A stretch of DNA of 47,731 nt from Bacteroidota bacterium (GTDB lineage: Bacteria; Bacteroidota; Ignavibacteria; Kryptoniales; JAKASW01), in assembly GCA_021789975.1 (NCBI GenBank), contig JAJYIT010000009.1:78557-126287 (forward strand). The letters run 5' to 3'. Below, piece after piece: positions 25,605 through 34,117 of this stretch. The position numbers were made by a program, and so were the translations under genes. The notes under the pieces were generated by a model, which was given only the letters and a program-made list of their open reading frames with translations, was not told where the DNA came from and did no database searches. The first letter of the stretch is position 1. Each line of letters opens with the position of its first letter.

Positions 25605-28088
25605 ATGAATTCAAACAAATACTTTGTCATTATTGTGCTGATGATGGTTTCTGTTTTCACGTCATCCGCCTCGTTACAAACTTATCTTGGCAACTTCAGC
25701 GGATACTCGAAGAACGGGAACGAAATAACCGTACATACCGGCAATTCTGCACTTCGCTTCGTCTTCTTCAAGCCAAACCTCGTGCGCGTTGAATATCTTC
25801 CGACAAGTTCTACGCCCTTTCCTAAATCACTTGTTGTGATCCGGCGTGCAAACGAACACATAAACTATTCAATAGCAGACGGTGATTCGACTCTTACCAT
25901 AAGCACTTCCTCTCTGCGGATTACCTGCCGAAAGTATCCTCTTCGAGTGAGTTTCGCGAGTCGTAAGAATCGACTACTTTTGAAAGAGCCTTCCTCGGGA
26001 GGCATCTCAAACCGTGGCATGGAACGGATCGCAAATTTCGTTTTGCCTGCCGATGAACATTTCTACGGAACGGGGGAGCGTGGAATAAGTCTCGATCTCC
26101 GCGGAAAAGCGTTCGACTCCTTCAACGAGCAGCATGGTGGATATCCGACGATTGGCGGGATACCCCCTACAATGAATGTCAACGTCCCGTTTATTGTTTC
26201 TACAAATCACTACGGTATCTATTTCGACGATACGTACAAAGGACACTTCGATATTGGCCATTCAATCCCTGACCGGTTCACTTATGGCGCATATGGAGGC
26301 GAGCTCACTTACTATTTCATTTATGACTGTACGATGAGTGCAATTCTCTCGGACTATACCTGGCTCACCGGCAGGGCACCTCTTCTTCCTGAATGGGCGT
26401 ATGGCTACATCCAGTCGAAGTTCGGATACAGGAACGTGAACGACGCCGAAAGGATGATTCATACAATGAGGAGGGACAGCATCCCGTGTGACGCGATCGT
26501 GCTCGATCTCTACTGGTTTCGTGTAATGGGAGACCTGTGGTGGAACACTCAGGATTGGCCCGACCCTAAGAAGATAATGTCGAACTTCCTATCGCAGGGC
26601 TTCAAGACTATCGTTATCACTGAGCCGTACATTGCGCAACCGTCTTTAAATTTTCTTGGTGCAGTACGACGTGGATACTTCGCGAAAGATTCTGTGGATA
26701 GCACCTATATCCTCAGCAATTGGTGGTCATGCCATTGTGATGCCGGACTAATCGATATCACCGATCCGGCGGCAAGAAGATGGCTATGGCACAAGTACCT
26801 CGACATTTTCAAAAGCGGTGTGTCGGGGATTTGGACCGACCTCATGGAGCCCGAACGCGATAGTCCTGACATGCTTTTCCATATGGGACCTGATCTAGAG
26901 GTGCATAACATTTACGACTTCTTATGGGCAAAGTTGATTTACGATGGTTATCGGAAATACTTCCCAAACAGGCGCTTGTTTAATCTTACCCGGTCAGGAT
27001 ACGCTGGGATTCAGAGATTCGGCGTAGTAACCTGGTCAGGCGACGTGGCCAAAACATTTGGCGGCCTCGCTTTACAGGTGCCAATCCTGCTGAATATGGG
27101 GATGTCCGGCCTGGCTTATCACAACTCAGACATCGGTGGGTTTAATCCGGGAAAAACAACCACTGAACTTTACACGAGGTGGATGGAGTTCGGCGCTTTT
27201 TGTCCTGTCATGCGCGCGCACGGATATGATGGAGATGGTGGCACGGAGCCGTGGGCGTTTGGAACTTCCGCGAAGAATATGGTCAGGAAGATTATTCAAA
27301 TGCGGTACTCGCTCCTCTCTTACAATTATACTATGGCGCATGAGACATATGAATCCGGGATTCCGCTTGCAAGACCGCTGGTTCTCGAGTACACGGACGA
27401 TAGAAACATCTACAACGACAGCAATGCTTACATGTGGGGAGACGATTTCCTCGTTGCTCCGATTGTCGAAGCCGGGCAAAGAACGAAAACCCTTTATCTC
27501 CCGGAAGGAAAGTGGATAGACTTCTGGAATGATCGGATGTACAATGGAGGTGACAGCATCACCGTCCCGGCACCTATCGATCAAATACCTTTGTTTGTCA
27601 AAGCAGGGAGCATCATCCCCATGTTGCCCGTCAGAGAATCTATCGGATCATCTCCTGAAGACAGCATGTATCTCGAAATCTACCCCGACCCAAAGATGAC
27701 CGCAAGTTTCAAATTGTACGAAGATGATGGCCATTCGCTTGATTATCAAAAAGGGGCATTCGCCACCACCCTTTTTCAGGAAAAGGTGGAGGCAAAAGCT
27801 AAGTCAAGTAAGATGATTATTTCAATCGGAACTGCAATTGGAAATTATGATGGGAAACCATCGCACCGCTATCTCCAATGCGATGTGCACGGCATAGCTT
27901 ACCTGCCAGGGTCAGTCTCAGTCGGCGGTGTTAAGCTTTCGCAAATGAAGTCAGGAGCGGTCCTTCGCGAAAGCAAGTCTGGGTATGTGTACGATCGCGA
28001 GTCGAAGATATTGTTAATAAAGTTTTGGGTCAAAAGTGATTCAAGCGATACCGTCGTTATACATAATGTTGCGACAGTAGGCAACTAG
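25605..28088 (+). CDS. Glycoside hydrolase family 31 (alpha-glucosidase/alpha-xylosidase type)
   Basis: 827 residues with a signal peptide (YFVIIVLMMVSVFTSSAS). It has the GH31 N-terminal beta-sandwich (about 25-250, with EHFYGTGERG), then the catalytic barrel (LPEWAYGYIQSKFGYRN, CDAIVLDLYWF). The nucleophile is in GIWTDLMEPE (D412), and the likely acid/base is D480 in VVTWSGDVAKTF. RAHGYDGDGGTEPW and the C-terminal beta-domains follow. WTDLMEPE differs slightly from the common W(T/L)D(M/L)(N/G)EP. GH31 enzymes release alpha-linked glucose, xylose or related sugars; some recently described members act on N-acetylgalactosamine. The substrate is not determinable here. It lacks T9SS and lipoprotein signals, so it is probably periplasmic. 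Confidence 0.92.
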   Translation: MNSNKYFVIIVLMMVSVFTSSASLQTYLGNFSGYSKNGNEITVHTGNSALRFVFFKPNLVRVEYLPTSSTPFPKSLVVIRRANEHINYSIADGDSTLTISTSSLRITCRKYPLRVSFASRKNRLLLKEPSSGGISNRGMERIANFVLPADEHFYGTGERGISLDLRGKAFDSFNEQHGGYPTIGGIPPTMNVNVPFIVSTNHYGIYFDDTYKGHFDIGHSIPDRFTYGAYGGELTYYFIYDCTMSAILSDYTWLTGRAPLLPEWAYGYIQSKFGYRNVNDAERMIHTMRRDSIPCDAIVLDLYWFRVMGDLWWNTQDWPDPKKIMSNFLSQGFKTIVITEPYIAQPSLNFLGAVRRGYFAKDSVDSTYILSNWWSCHCDAGLIDITDPAARRWLWHKYLDIFKSGVSGIWTDLMEPERDSPDMLFHMGPDLEVHNIYDFLWAKLIYDGYRKYFPNRRLFNLTRSGYAGIQRFGVVTWSGDVAKTFGGLALQVPILLNMGMSGLAYHNSDIGGFNPGKTTTELYTRWMEFGAFCPVMRAHGYDGDGGTEPWAFGTSAKNMVRKIIQMRYSLLSYNYTMAHETYESGIPLARPLVLEYTDDRNIYNDSNAYMWGDDFLVAPIVEAGQRTKTLYLPEGKWIDFWNDRMYNGGDSITVPAPIDQIPLFVKAGSIIPMLPVRESIGSSPEDSMYLEIYPDPKMTASFKLYEDDGHSLDYQKGAFATTLFQEKVEAKAKSSKMIISIGTAIGNYDGKPSHRYLQCDVHGIAYLPGSVSVGGVKLSQMKSGAVLRESKSGYVYDRESKILLIKFWVKSDSSDTVVIHNVATVGN

Positions 28089-28162
28089 GTATGTCGATCC
28101 CATATCATTTGTATTGGACTGAAGTTTAGGTCGGTTCTAACTCTAAGCATGGAGCTCTTTAA

Positions 28163-29719
28163 ATGAAAATTCCCTTACTCTGTTTGTTTCTCTCACTTAG
28201 TACTTTTGCAGTCCCATCACTTGCGCGGGTGCTCCCCGAGCCTCAGACGCGGGGAGTGTGGGTTCCAGCAGGATATTCCCCGGAAGATTCTGCAGGGATC
28301 GACACTCTGATGAGAAATTTGAGTTCCGCACACTTCAATGTAGTCTATCTCGGTGTCTGGGACGGGCACAGCACAGATGCCGGTACGATCTATCCAAGCG
28401 AAGTTGTCAAAGACGCCGGTGGTCCCATGCAATTTCCTGATTTCGTGGGACTTGACCCTCTTCGAACCTACATAGATATTGCACACAGATACGGGATCGA
28501 AGTCATCGCATGGTTCGAGCTAATGCCTTTTGACGTGAGCGTCGGCAAGACGCCGACCGACATACCAACTCTTCTGAAAGCTCACCCGGATTGGTCATTG
28601 CTCCAGCGTGACACCACACTCGATTATCATCGAAATGTCTACGGCTATTTCTTTGGAATAGATCCAGGCGTCCCAGCCGCCTGCAACTTTGTCGTCGAAC
28701 TTTACAGAGAGATTGCCCGGAATTATCCTGACCTCGACGGCATAGAGACGGATATCGAAAATGACACGCTATTCTCTTATTCCGCTATTGCGCGTGAACG
28801 ATTCATGCGTGAAACCGGGAATCCTGATCCGCTTACACTGCCTTCCGATAATGCGGCATGGTTAGCGTGGCGCCGACAGCAAGTGACCGATGTTGTCAAG
28901 CGGATCTATACTACCGTTAAGAGGGTCAACCCGGAATGTGTGGTGACCGGAGCAGTCCCACCTCCGTACATGTCAAGCTACATGCTGGAATCGTGGAACG
29001 ACTGGGCAAAGAAGGGATACGTCGATATGCTTGAGCCGATGCTATACGTGAACACGTCTGATTTCGACCACCAGATGAAGCTATGCGACGGTTACGTCCC
29101 GCAGGGATTCCAGCTTACGCCAGGAATCGCCATTAGTTCTGCGGGCTCGACACAGAAAACGATCGTCGAAATAAAGGATGCCCAGAGGATGGGTGCTGCG
29201 GGCGTGACAATTTGGTACTACAACTACTTATTGAGCTACCACGCCCTCGCTGATTTGAAATCTGAAGCATTTCCAGAAAAGACTCTTCCGAGTTACGATG
29301 ATCTGTTGATGGACAATGTTTCGGGATGCATGTTTCGCCTAACAGGATCATGGACGACGCGGCGGGGTGGTTATAGCGGGACATATTTTGCAGCCCGTGC
29401 AGTCAAGGGGGATACGGCCATCTTCTCGGTGAGAGTGCTTCGAAGTGGTAAATACTCCCTTTACGGATATTGGGACGGAGACTCGTTTTCCAGTCGCGCC
29501 AGGCCGACCGTGAGAGTCGCAACACCCGGTCTAGCAAAGTCGTTCGCCGTCGACCAGCAAAAGAATTTGAGCACCTGGTCTTATCTCGATAGATTTTATC
29601 TGAATTCCGGTGATACAGTGACGGTGAAATTGTTCGGAACGGACGGCAAGACTCTGGTAGCAGACGCCTTCCGGCTAAGAAGGGAGACTCCACCAACTCA
29701 AATCCAGAAGGAGAAATAG
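28163..29719 (+). CDS. GHL10-family hydrolase, short paralogue without sorting domain (paralogue 2)
   Basis: 518 residues. It matches the genes at 16659 and 31301 from the signal peptide through the GHL10 barrel (PQTRGVWVPAGYS, NVVYLGVWDG, EVIAWFELMPFD, DLDGIETDIEND, VDMLEPMLY) and the first golvesin-like domain, ending VADAFRLRR. Where the paralogues continue with a linker, a second golvesin domain and a T9SS signal, this one ends within about 12 residues. It is therefore probably periplasmic rather than surface-attached. GGAG precedes the start by 8 bases. The next gene begins 4 bases after the stop, so no relic of the missing part remains. Three paralogues with two destinations suggest successive cleavage outside and inside the outer membrane (inference). 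Confidence 0.85.
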   Translation: MKIPLLCLFLSLSTFAVPSLARVLPEPQTRGVWVPAGYSPEDSAGIDTLMRNLSSAHFNVVYLGVWDGHSTDAGTIYPSEVVKDAGGPMQFPDFVGLDPLRTYIDIAHRYGIEVIAWFELMPFDVSVGKTPTDIPTLLKAHPDWSLLQRDTTLDYHRNVYGYFFGIDPGVPAACNFVVELYREIARNYPDLDGIETDIENDTLFSYSAIARERFMRETGNPDPLTLPSDNAAWLAWRRQQVTDVVKRIYTTVKRVNPECVVTGAVPPPYMSSYMLESWNDWAKKGYVDMLEPMLYVNTSDFDHQMKLCDGYVPQGFQLTPGIAISSAGSTQKTIVEIKDAQRMGAAGVTIWYYNYLLSYHALADLKSEAFPEKTLPSYDDLLMDNVSGCMFRLTGSWTTRRGGYSGTYFAARAVKGDTAIFSVRVLRSGKYSLYGYWDGDSFSSRARPTVRVATPGLAKSFAVDQQKNLSTWSYLDRFYLNSGDTVTVKLFGTDGKTLVADAFRLRRETPPTQIQKEK

Positions 29720-29723
29720 TACT

Positions 29724-31040
29724 ATGAGACGCGCTTTTGCGGTGATCCTTTTCTTGACGTCTGTTTCTATCGTTCGTACTGACGCAAGATCTCTTCAAAA
29801 GAAACCCGCCTTTTTGTGGCTTGACGGTCAGGCAAACTTCAAGCGTCTAGGCACGAAAGCCGGAGTTGATCGTGTACTAAAAGAAGCCAGGGCTGTGGGA
29901 TTTACAGGGATCGTTGTGGGTCTCAAGGGAATCGACGGCTACGTATTGTATCCGAGCCGTATCGCTCCAGTTCTACATTCATACCGCGGGTATATACGGC
30001 CCGCAAATTACAATTACCCTGCTATCATGTTAAAGGAGGGCCACAAACTCGGGCTCAAGGTGTATTTCGGTATGGAGATGTTTCAGGGCGGGGAAAGAAA
30101 TGACCGCAGAGGAATCGTCTACAGCGAACATCCCGATTGGCAATGCCAGGTCTACACCTCGAAAGGTATCGTTCCGATGACTCGGACATCTGAAGGAGCG
30201 GCGGTATTTCTCAATCCGGCGCTGCCTCAGGTTCGTTCCTACGAGATTTCACTTTTGCAGGAGCTACTCAAGATGTACAAGCCCGATGGAATTGTTCTCG
30301 ATGGTGCCAGATATCCCGACTCTAAGATCACGGACGTAACCGACTTCAGCAATGCTTCGAGGAAAGCCTTTGAGGAATTCATTGGCAGAAAGATCAAGGA
30401 CTGGCCCGATGACGTATTTGAACTTGTCACATCAAAGAACGGCAAAGTAACTCAAGTTCCAGGACCATTCTTCAATAAGTGGATAGAGTGGCACGCGGAT
30501 GTAATACACAATTTTATACTGCAAGTCCGTGACAGCGTCAAGAAGATCGATCCGAAAATCATATTCTCAGATTATGTAGGTGCCTGGTATCCCATCTACT
30601 ACCAGATGGGTGTCAATTGGGCAAGCGATACTTATAATCCCGCAAAGGATTACAACTGGGCCGATCCCACATACTACCTTACCGGATATGCTGGGCTACT
30701 CGACAATATTTTCGTCGGGACCTATTTCTACGACGTGACAGAAAAGGAGGCGATTGAATCGCACACGCCTCCTCCTGATTCGACAAAGAAGCCATCCAAC
30801 TATTGGTGGTACTCGGTAGATGGCTCTGCCAAAATTGCAATGAGAGTAATAAAGGGAGTCGCACCAGCTTACGGGAGCTTGTATGTCCAACAGTATCTTG
30901 ACAAGAACAATCCCCGACAATTTGTCAGAGCAATCAGGGCTGATCTCAAGTTGACAGACGGGGTTATGATATTTGATCTCGTTCATCTCGATAAATTTGG
31001 GTGGTGGAAATACGCGAAACAAGCTCTTAAAGGAAAGTAG
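29724..31040 (+). CDS. Exported GHL-type (GHL6/GHL10-like) putative glycoside hydrolase
   Basis: 438 residues with a signal peptide (MRRAFAVILFLTSVSIVRTDA). The fold signatures are those of family 10-like TIM-barrels: FLWLDGQANF, VGFTGIVVGLKGIDG, GLKVYFGMEMFQGG, YKPDGIVLDGARYPDS and FSDYVGAWYP. D and R in LDGARYPD and acidic residues in FGMEMF are plausible active-site parts. It starts 4 bases after the upstream GHL10 gene, with AAGGAG at 29708-29713, so the two are cotranscribed. It has no sorting domain. Assignment to GHL6 or GHL10 is not certain. Confidence 0.65.
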   Translation: MRRAFAVILFLTSVSIVRTDARSLQKKPAFLWLDGQANFKRLGTKAGVDRVLKEARAVGFTGIVVGLKGIDGYVLYPSRIAPVLHSYRGYIRPANYNYPAIMLKEGHKLGLKVYFGMEMFQGGERNDRRGIVYSEHPDWQCQVYTSKGIVPMTRTSEGAAVFLNPALPQVRSYEISLLQELLKMYKPDGIVLDGARYPDSKITDVTDFSNASRKAFEEFIGRKIKDWPDDVFELVTSKNGKVTQVPGPFFNKWIEWHADVIHNFILQVRDSVKKIDPKIIFSDYVGAWYPIYYQMGVNWASDTYNPAKDYNWADPTYYLTGYAGLLDNIFVGTYFYDVTEKEAIESHTPPPDSTKKPSNYWWYSVDGSAKIAMRVIKGVAPAYGSLYVQQYLDKNNPRQFVRAIRADLKLTDGVMIFDLVHLDKFGWWKYAKQALKGK

Positions 31041-31300
31041 AGATGGAATTGTCACTCATTTGAGACATTTAGCCGGAGTTTCCTTGACAGGAGAAAAACA
31101 GGGTGTTATATTTAGTTTGTTGACCGAACGAACTAACATTGTCAAGCTAATGAGACCTGAAGTGCGTATTGCTATTGTGGTATCGGATCATCTCGGTTCT
31201 TCTTTAAGTATCGTGCGCAATACACTAAAGAAATGGAGTTTATGTCATACCTTGAATCAATTAGTCCGCATCTAACTTCGATGGAGGTTCTCATTCAATC
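31041..31300 (+). other. 260-base intergenic leader with promoter/operator 2
   Basis: The gap contains the promoter and operator described separately, followed by a leader of about 180 bases. A weak hairpin (GTATTGC 31166-31172 with GCAATAC 31217-31223) lies in the leader. The ribosome binding site GGAGG at 31282-31286 is somewhat far from the ATG at 31301. No small gene is supported. Confidence 0.5.
31084..31136 (+). promoter_or_regulatory. Promoter and ROK-type operator 2 (GHL10 gene)
   Basis: TTGACA (31084-31089) and TATATT (31107-31112) are 17 bases apart. The 25-base palindrome at 31112-31136 has arms TTAGTTTGTT and AACGAACTAA around GACCG, with 9 of 10 pairs complementary. This is the best of the three sites. 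It matches the recalled XylR-type ROK operator in the whole left arm and all but one base of the right arm. Its position over the start site implies repression. Confidence 0.8.
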
Positions 31301-33832
31301 ATGAGTCGATTCTCTTGGAGAATTTGCTTGTGGAGCATCTTTCTTTCAGTATCCGTGAATGCAGCAACTTTTCCTAACCCAGAGACGCGAGGCGTGTGGA
31401 TAAGCGGAAGCTACCTTCAAGGCGGATCCAACTCTATCGAAAATGTGATACGAAACCTGAGCCAGGCGAATTTCAACACCATCTATGTTGATGTCTGGTA
31501 CAGAGGCTCTACGATCTATCCAAGCCAGGTTGTCCAGGACGCTGGCGGCCCTCTTCAAAATCCTTCGTTTTCTGGCAGCGATCCTCTGGAAACAACTATC
31601 CAAATTGCACATCGATATGGCATGGAGGTATTTGCGTGGTTTGAATATGGGTTCATGGTCGGAAACAGTGGCGACTCAACAGCCGTTCCTGCTATCTTGA
31701 AGGTACATCCCGACTGGGCGATGGTGCAAAGGGATACAACAAAACATTTCCTTCACACATCTTACGGTTACTACTTTGCGGTGGACCCGAGTGTAAGTGC
31801 GGCATCGGACTTTATCGTTAACATGTACAATGAGTGCGCAAGGAACTATCCTGATCTCGATGGGATAGAGACAGATATTGAGAACGATACCAGCGTGTCC
31901 TACTCCGATACTTCACGGATTCGATTCATGAGAGAAACAGGCGACCCCGATCCTCTAACTCTTCCAGCAGACAATCAGGCATGGCTGTCGTGGCGGCGTC
32001 TTCAGATAACTGATGTTGTAAAGCGAATTTACCAAGCTGTTAAGGCTGTCAACCCCCAGTGTGTAGTAAGCAGCGCAGTACCTCCGCCCTACATGTCAAA
32101 CTATATGCTCGAATCGTGGGACATATGGGCCAAGAGCGGTTACCTTGATATGGCGGAACCAATGCTCTACCTCAACACCGGTGATTTTGATAACCAGATG
32201 AGCCTTTGCAGCGATTATATCCCGCAAGGGTTCCAGTTGTCTCCCGGCATAGATATGAGCTCAGCCGGTTCTGTCTCAAATACTATCTATGAGATCCAGG
32301 ATGCGGTAAGGAGAGGCGTTTCAGGTGTCACCATATGGTACTATGGCTATCTAAGCACTTACGCCAATGCTTTCGCAGAGTTGAAGTCGTCCGTTTTTCC
32401 TACAAAGACCGCTCCTAGCTATGACGACCTTGTCATGGATAATTTCGCGGCAGGAACCTTTCGCTCCACCGGATCATGGATGACACAACGTGGAGGCTAT
32501 GGCGGCAATTACGTCCTGGCGCGCGCCGTTTACGGAGACACAGCAATCTTCTCAGTGCGAATATTGCGGAGTGGCAGCTACAGTCTTTATGGATACTGGA
32601 GTGGTGACTCCTCTTCGAATTGCGCTGATGCGATAGTACAGACCGGCACTCTACATATACTCAGATCAGACACTGTTGACCAAACAAAGGATCTGAACAC
32701 CTGGTCATATATCGACAAGTTCCAGTTGAACTCAGGCGACACAGTGACCGTGAAGCTGTTCGGGGCGAGCGGAGGAAATTTGATTGCAGATGCTTTCCGC
32801 CTGAGACGCGGCAGCCCATTTGTGTTGAGCGACTATGCCGTTCCTGACAGCCAAACTATCCTAATGAAGTTCTCCGATCCTCTTCTTAGCCCCATCTCAC
32901 CCATCACTAGAATATCCACCCAGACTGGCGGTCAAATTCTGAATGCCTTTGTGGACCCAAGTGACAATACTATTCTGCACGTGATGGTTGCACCAATGCG
33001 CCAGGGTATCCCGTTGATGTTAAATGTGATCGATTTGCTCGACGCATCGTTTGACACACTCAGCATGTCGCAGACTCTATCCTATGATCCTGACAGTACG
33101 ATGTTCACGATAGACGATCAGACTCCAGGCCTATTCTGGAAATTAACGGGGATCTGGACAGAAGATACAAGCATGTCTGCGGTCGATGGCAGCTATTGGT
33201 TTGCCAAACAAGGTCCTCAAGCCGTGCGCGCGCAATGGGGCCCATTTCAGATCACCACAGACGGTTACTACGATGTGTATGCAAGAATTCCTGCTGTCAA
33301 TATTCCACTCAGCGGAAGATGTTTGTATGTAGTCAAAGATCATTTTGGAATGGATTCGGTCTATATCTCACAGGCTGCGGAGGCCGGGAAGTGGGCTGAC
33401 CTCGGTAATTTCCCTCTAAGAGATGGTGATTCCTTTGCCGTTCTTCTTTCGTCCGTAGTCGGTTCAGACACTGGTCAGTATCTTGTTGCAGATGCCGTGA
33501 TGTTGACGAGAGCCGTTCAGATCACCGGCATCTCCATGGCGGGTTCCGTCCCTAAGACTTTCCGCGTATTTCAGAACTATCCCAACCCATTCAACCCTGA
33601 GACACTCATAGCTTTTCAACTTCCGGGCGCAGGACTGGTCGACGTAACAATTTACAATTCATTGGGTGAGCGAGTTGAAGATCTCGTTCGCAATCAAACA
33701 TACCAAGAAGGATCTTGGAATGTGAGGTTTGATGGCGCCCGCTATCCGAGCGGCGTGTATTTTGCCTCCGTAAATGTCAGTGGAGGGACATTCTCTGGTA
33801 GGAAGATAATAAAGATGGTTCTTATAAAGTGA
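31301..33832 (+). CDS. GHL10-family hydrolase with two golvesin-like domains and T9SS sorting domain (paralogue 3)
   Basis: 843 residues. The signal peptide ends about VNAAT. The GHL10 barrel spans about 25-370 (PETRGVWISGSYL, TIYVDVWYRGS, FAWFEYG with E115, GIETDIEND with E190, D192 and E194). Golvesin-like domain 1 is about 385-505 and domain 2 about 605-745, each ending ADA(F/V)xL. The T9SS domain is about 757-843 (QNYPNPFNPET, IYNSLGERV, SGVYFASVNVSGG, KIIKMVLIK). It is the only gene between operator 2 and the ROK promoter, so it is probably induced with the receptor operon. Its loop after FAWFEYG differs from the other paralogues. Confidence 0.86.
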   Translation: MSRFSWRICLWSIFLSVSVNAATFPNPETRGVWISGSYLQGGSNSIENVIRNLSQANFNTIYVDVWYRGSTIYPSQVVQDAGGPLQNPSFSGSDPLETTIQIAHRYGMEVFAWFEYGFMVGNSGDSTAVPAILKVHPDWAMVQRDTTKHFLHTSYGYYFAVDPSVSAASDFIVNMYNECARNYPDLDGIETDIENDTSVSYSDTSRIRFMRETGDPDPLTLPADNQAWLSWRRLQITDVVKRIYQAVKAVNPQCVVSSAVPPPYMSNYMLESWDIWAKSGYLDMAEPMLYLNTGDFDNQMSLCSDYIPQGFQLSPGIDMSSAGSVSNTIYEIQDAVRRGVSGVTIWYYGYLSTYANAFAELKSSVFPTKTAPSYDDLVMDNFAAGTFRSTGSWMTQRGGYGGNYVLARAVYGDTAIFSVRILRSGSYSLYGYWSGDSSSNCADAIVQTGTLHILRSDTVDQTKDLNTWSYIDKFQLNSGDTVTVKLFGASGGNLIADAFRLRRGSPFVLSDYAVPDSQTILMKFSDPLLSPISPITRISTQTGGQILNAFVDPSDNTILHVMVAPMRQGIPLMLNVIDLLDASFDTLSMSQTLSYDPDSTMFTIDDQTPGLFWKLTGIWTEDTSMSAVDGSYWFAKQGPQAVRAQWGPFQITTDGYYDVYARIPAVNIPLSGRCLYVVKDHFGMDSVYISQAAEAGKWADLGNFPLRDGDSFAVLLSSVVGSDTGQYLVADAVMLTRAVQITGISMAGSVPKTFRVFQNYPNPFNPETLIAFQLPGAGLVDVTIYNSLGERVEDLVRNQTYQEGSWNVRFDGARYPSGVYFASVNVSGGTFSGRKIIKMVLIK

Positions 33833-34117
33833 AGGATGATTTCCAAGTGGGTGCCGGAAGAGGTAAGCTCATTGTCAGGTCGAAACGTGGCTGCTCAGCG
33901 ACAGCAAATTTATGGCACTTATTGGCGAATTACTTGCCTGGGCGAGGTCAAAAGAATATATTTGTTTCCAGGGCGAACAAACCACCATTCGGTGTCAGTA
34001 TGATTGGAGAGGGGCCTACGGGCAAAGTCAGCGCAGCGGGCTATCCTCGGTCAGTTGACGCCTGCTGGAATTTGCGCCTCCGGTTGAGATCCATTGAACC
34101 GAATTCAGGAGACTGAT
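33833..34117 (+). other. Intergenic region with ROK-gene promoter
   Basis: About 285 bases between the GHL10 and ROK genes. An open frame on the + strand crosses all of it, but it runs through the promoter/operator annotated at 33934 and has no recognisable content, so it is not called. The expected transcript start near 33969 leaves a leader of about 150 bases. Confidence 0.5.
33934..33985 (+). promoter_or_regulatory. Promoter and degenerate ROK-type operator 3 (autoregulation)
   Basis: TTGCCT (33934-33939), 17 bases, then TATATT (33957-33962), the same layout as the two other sites. A 25-base site at 33961-33985 keeps the left GTTT and a strong right half GCGAACAAACCA. In the best alignment it matches operator 1 at 16 of 24 positions, but the inner left arm is changed. 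It lies directly upstream of the ROK gene, so weaker self-repression is inferred. Confidence 0.5.

Noticed and set aside
33829-34116. 95-codon open frame before the ROK gene
   Set aside because: It crosses the promoter and operator of the ROK gene and has no recognisable protein features.
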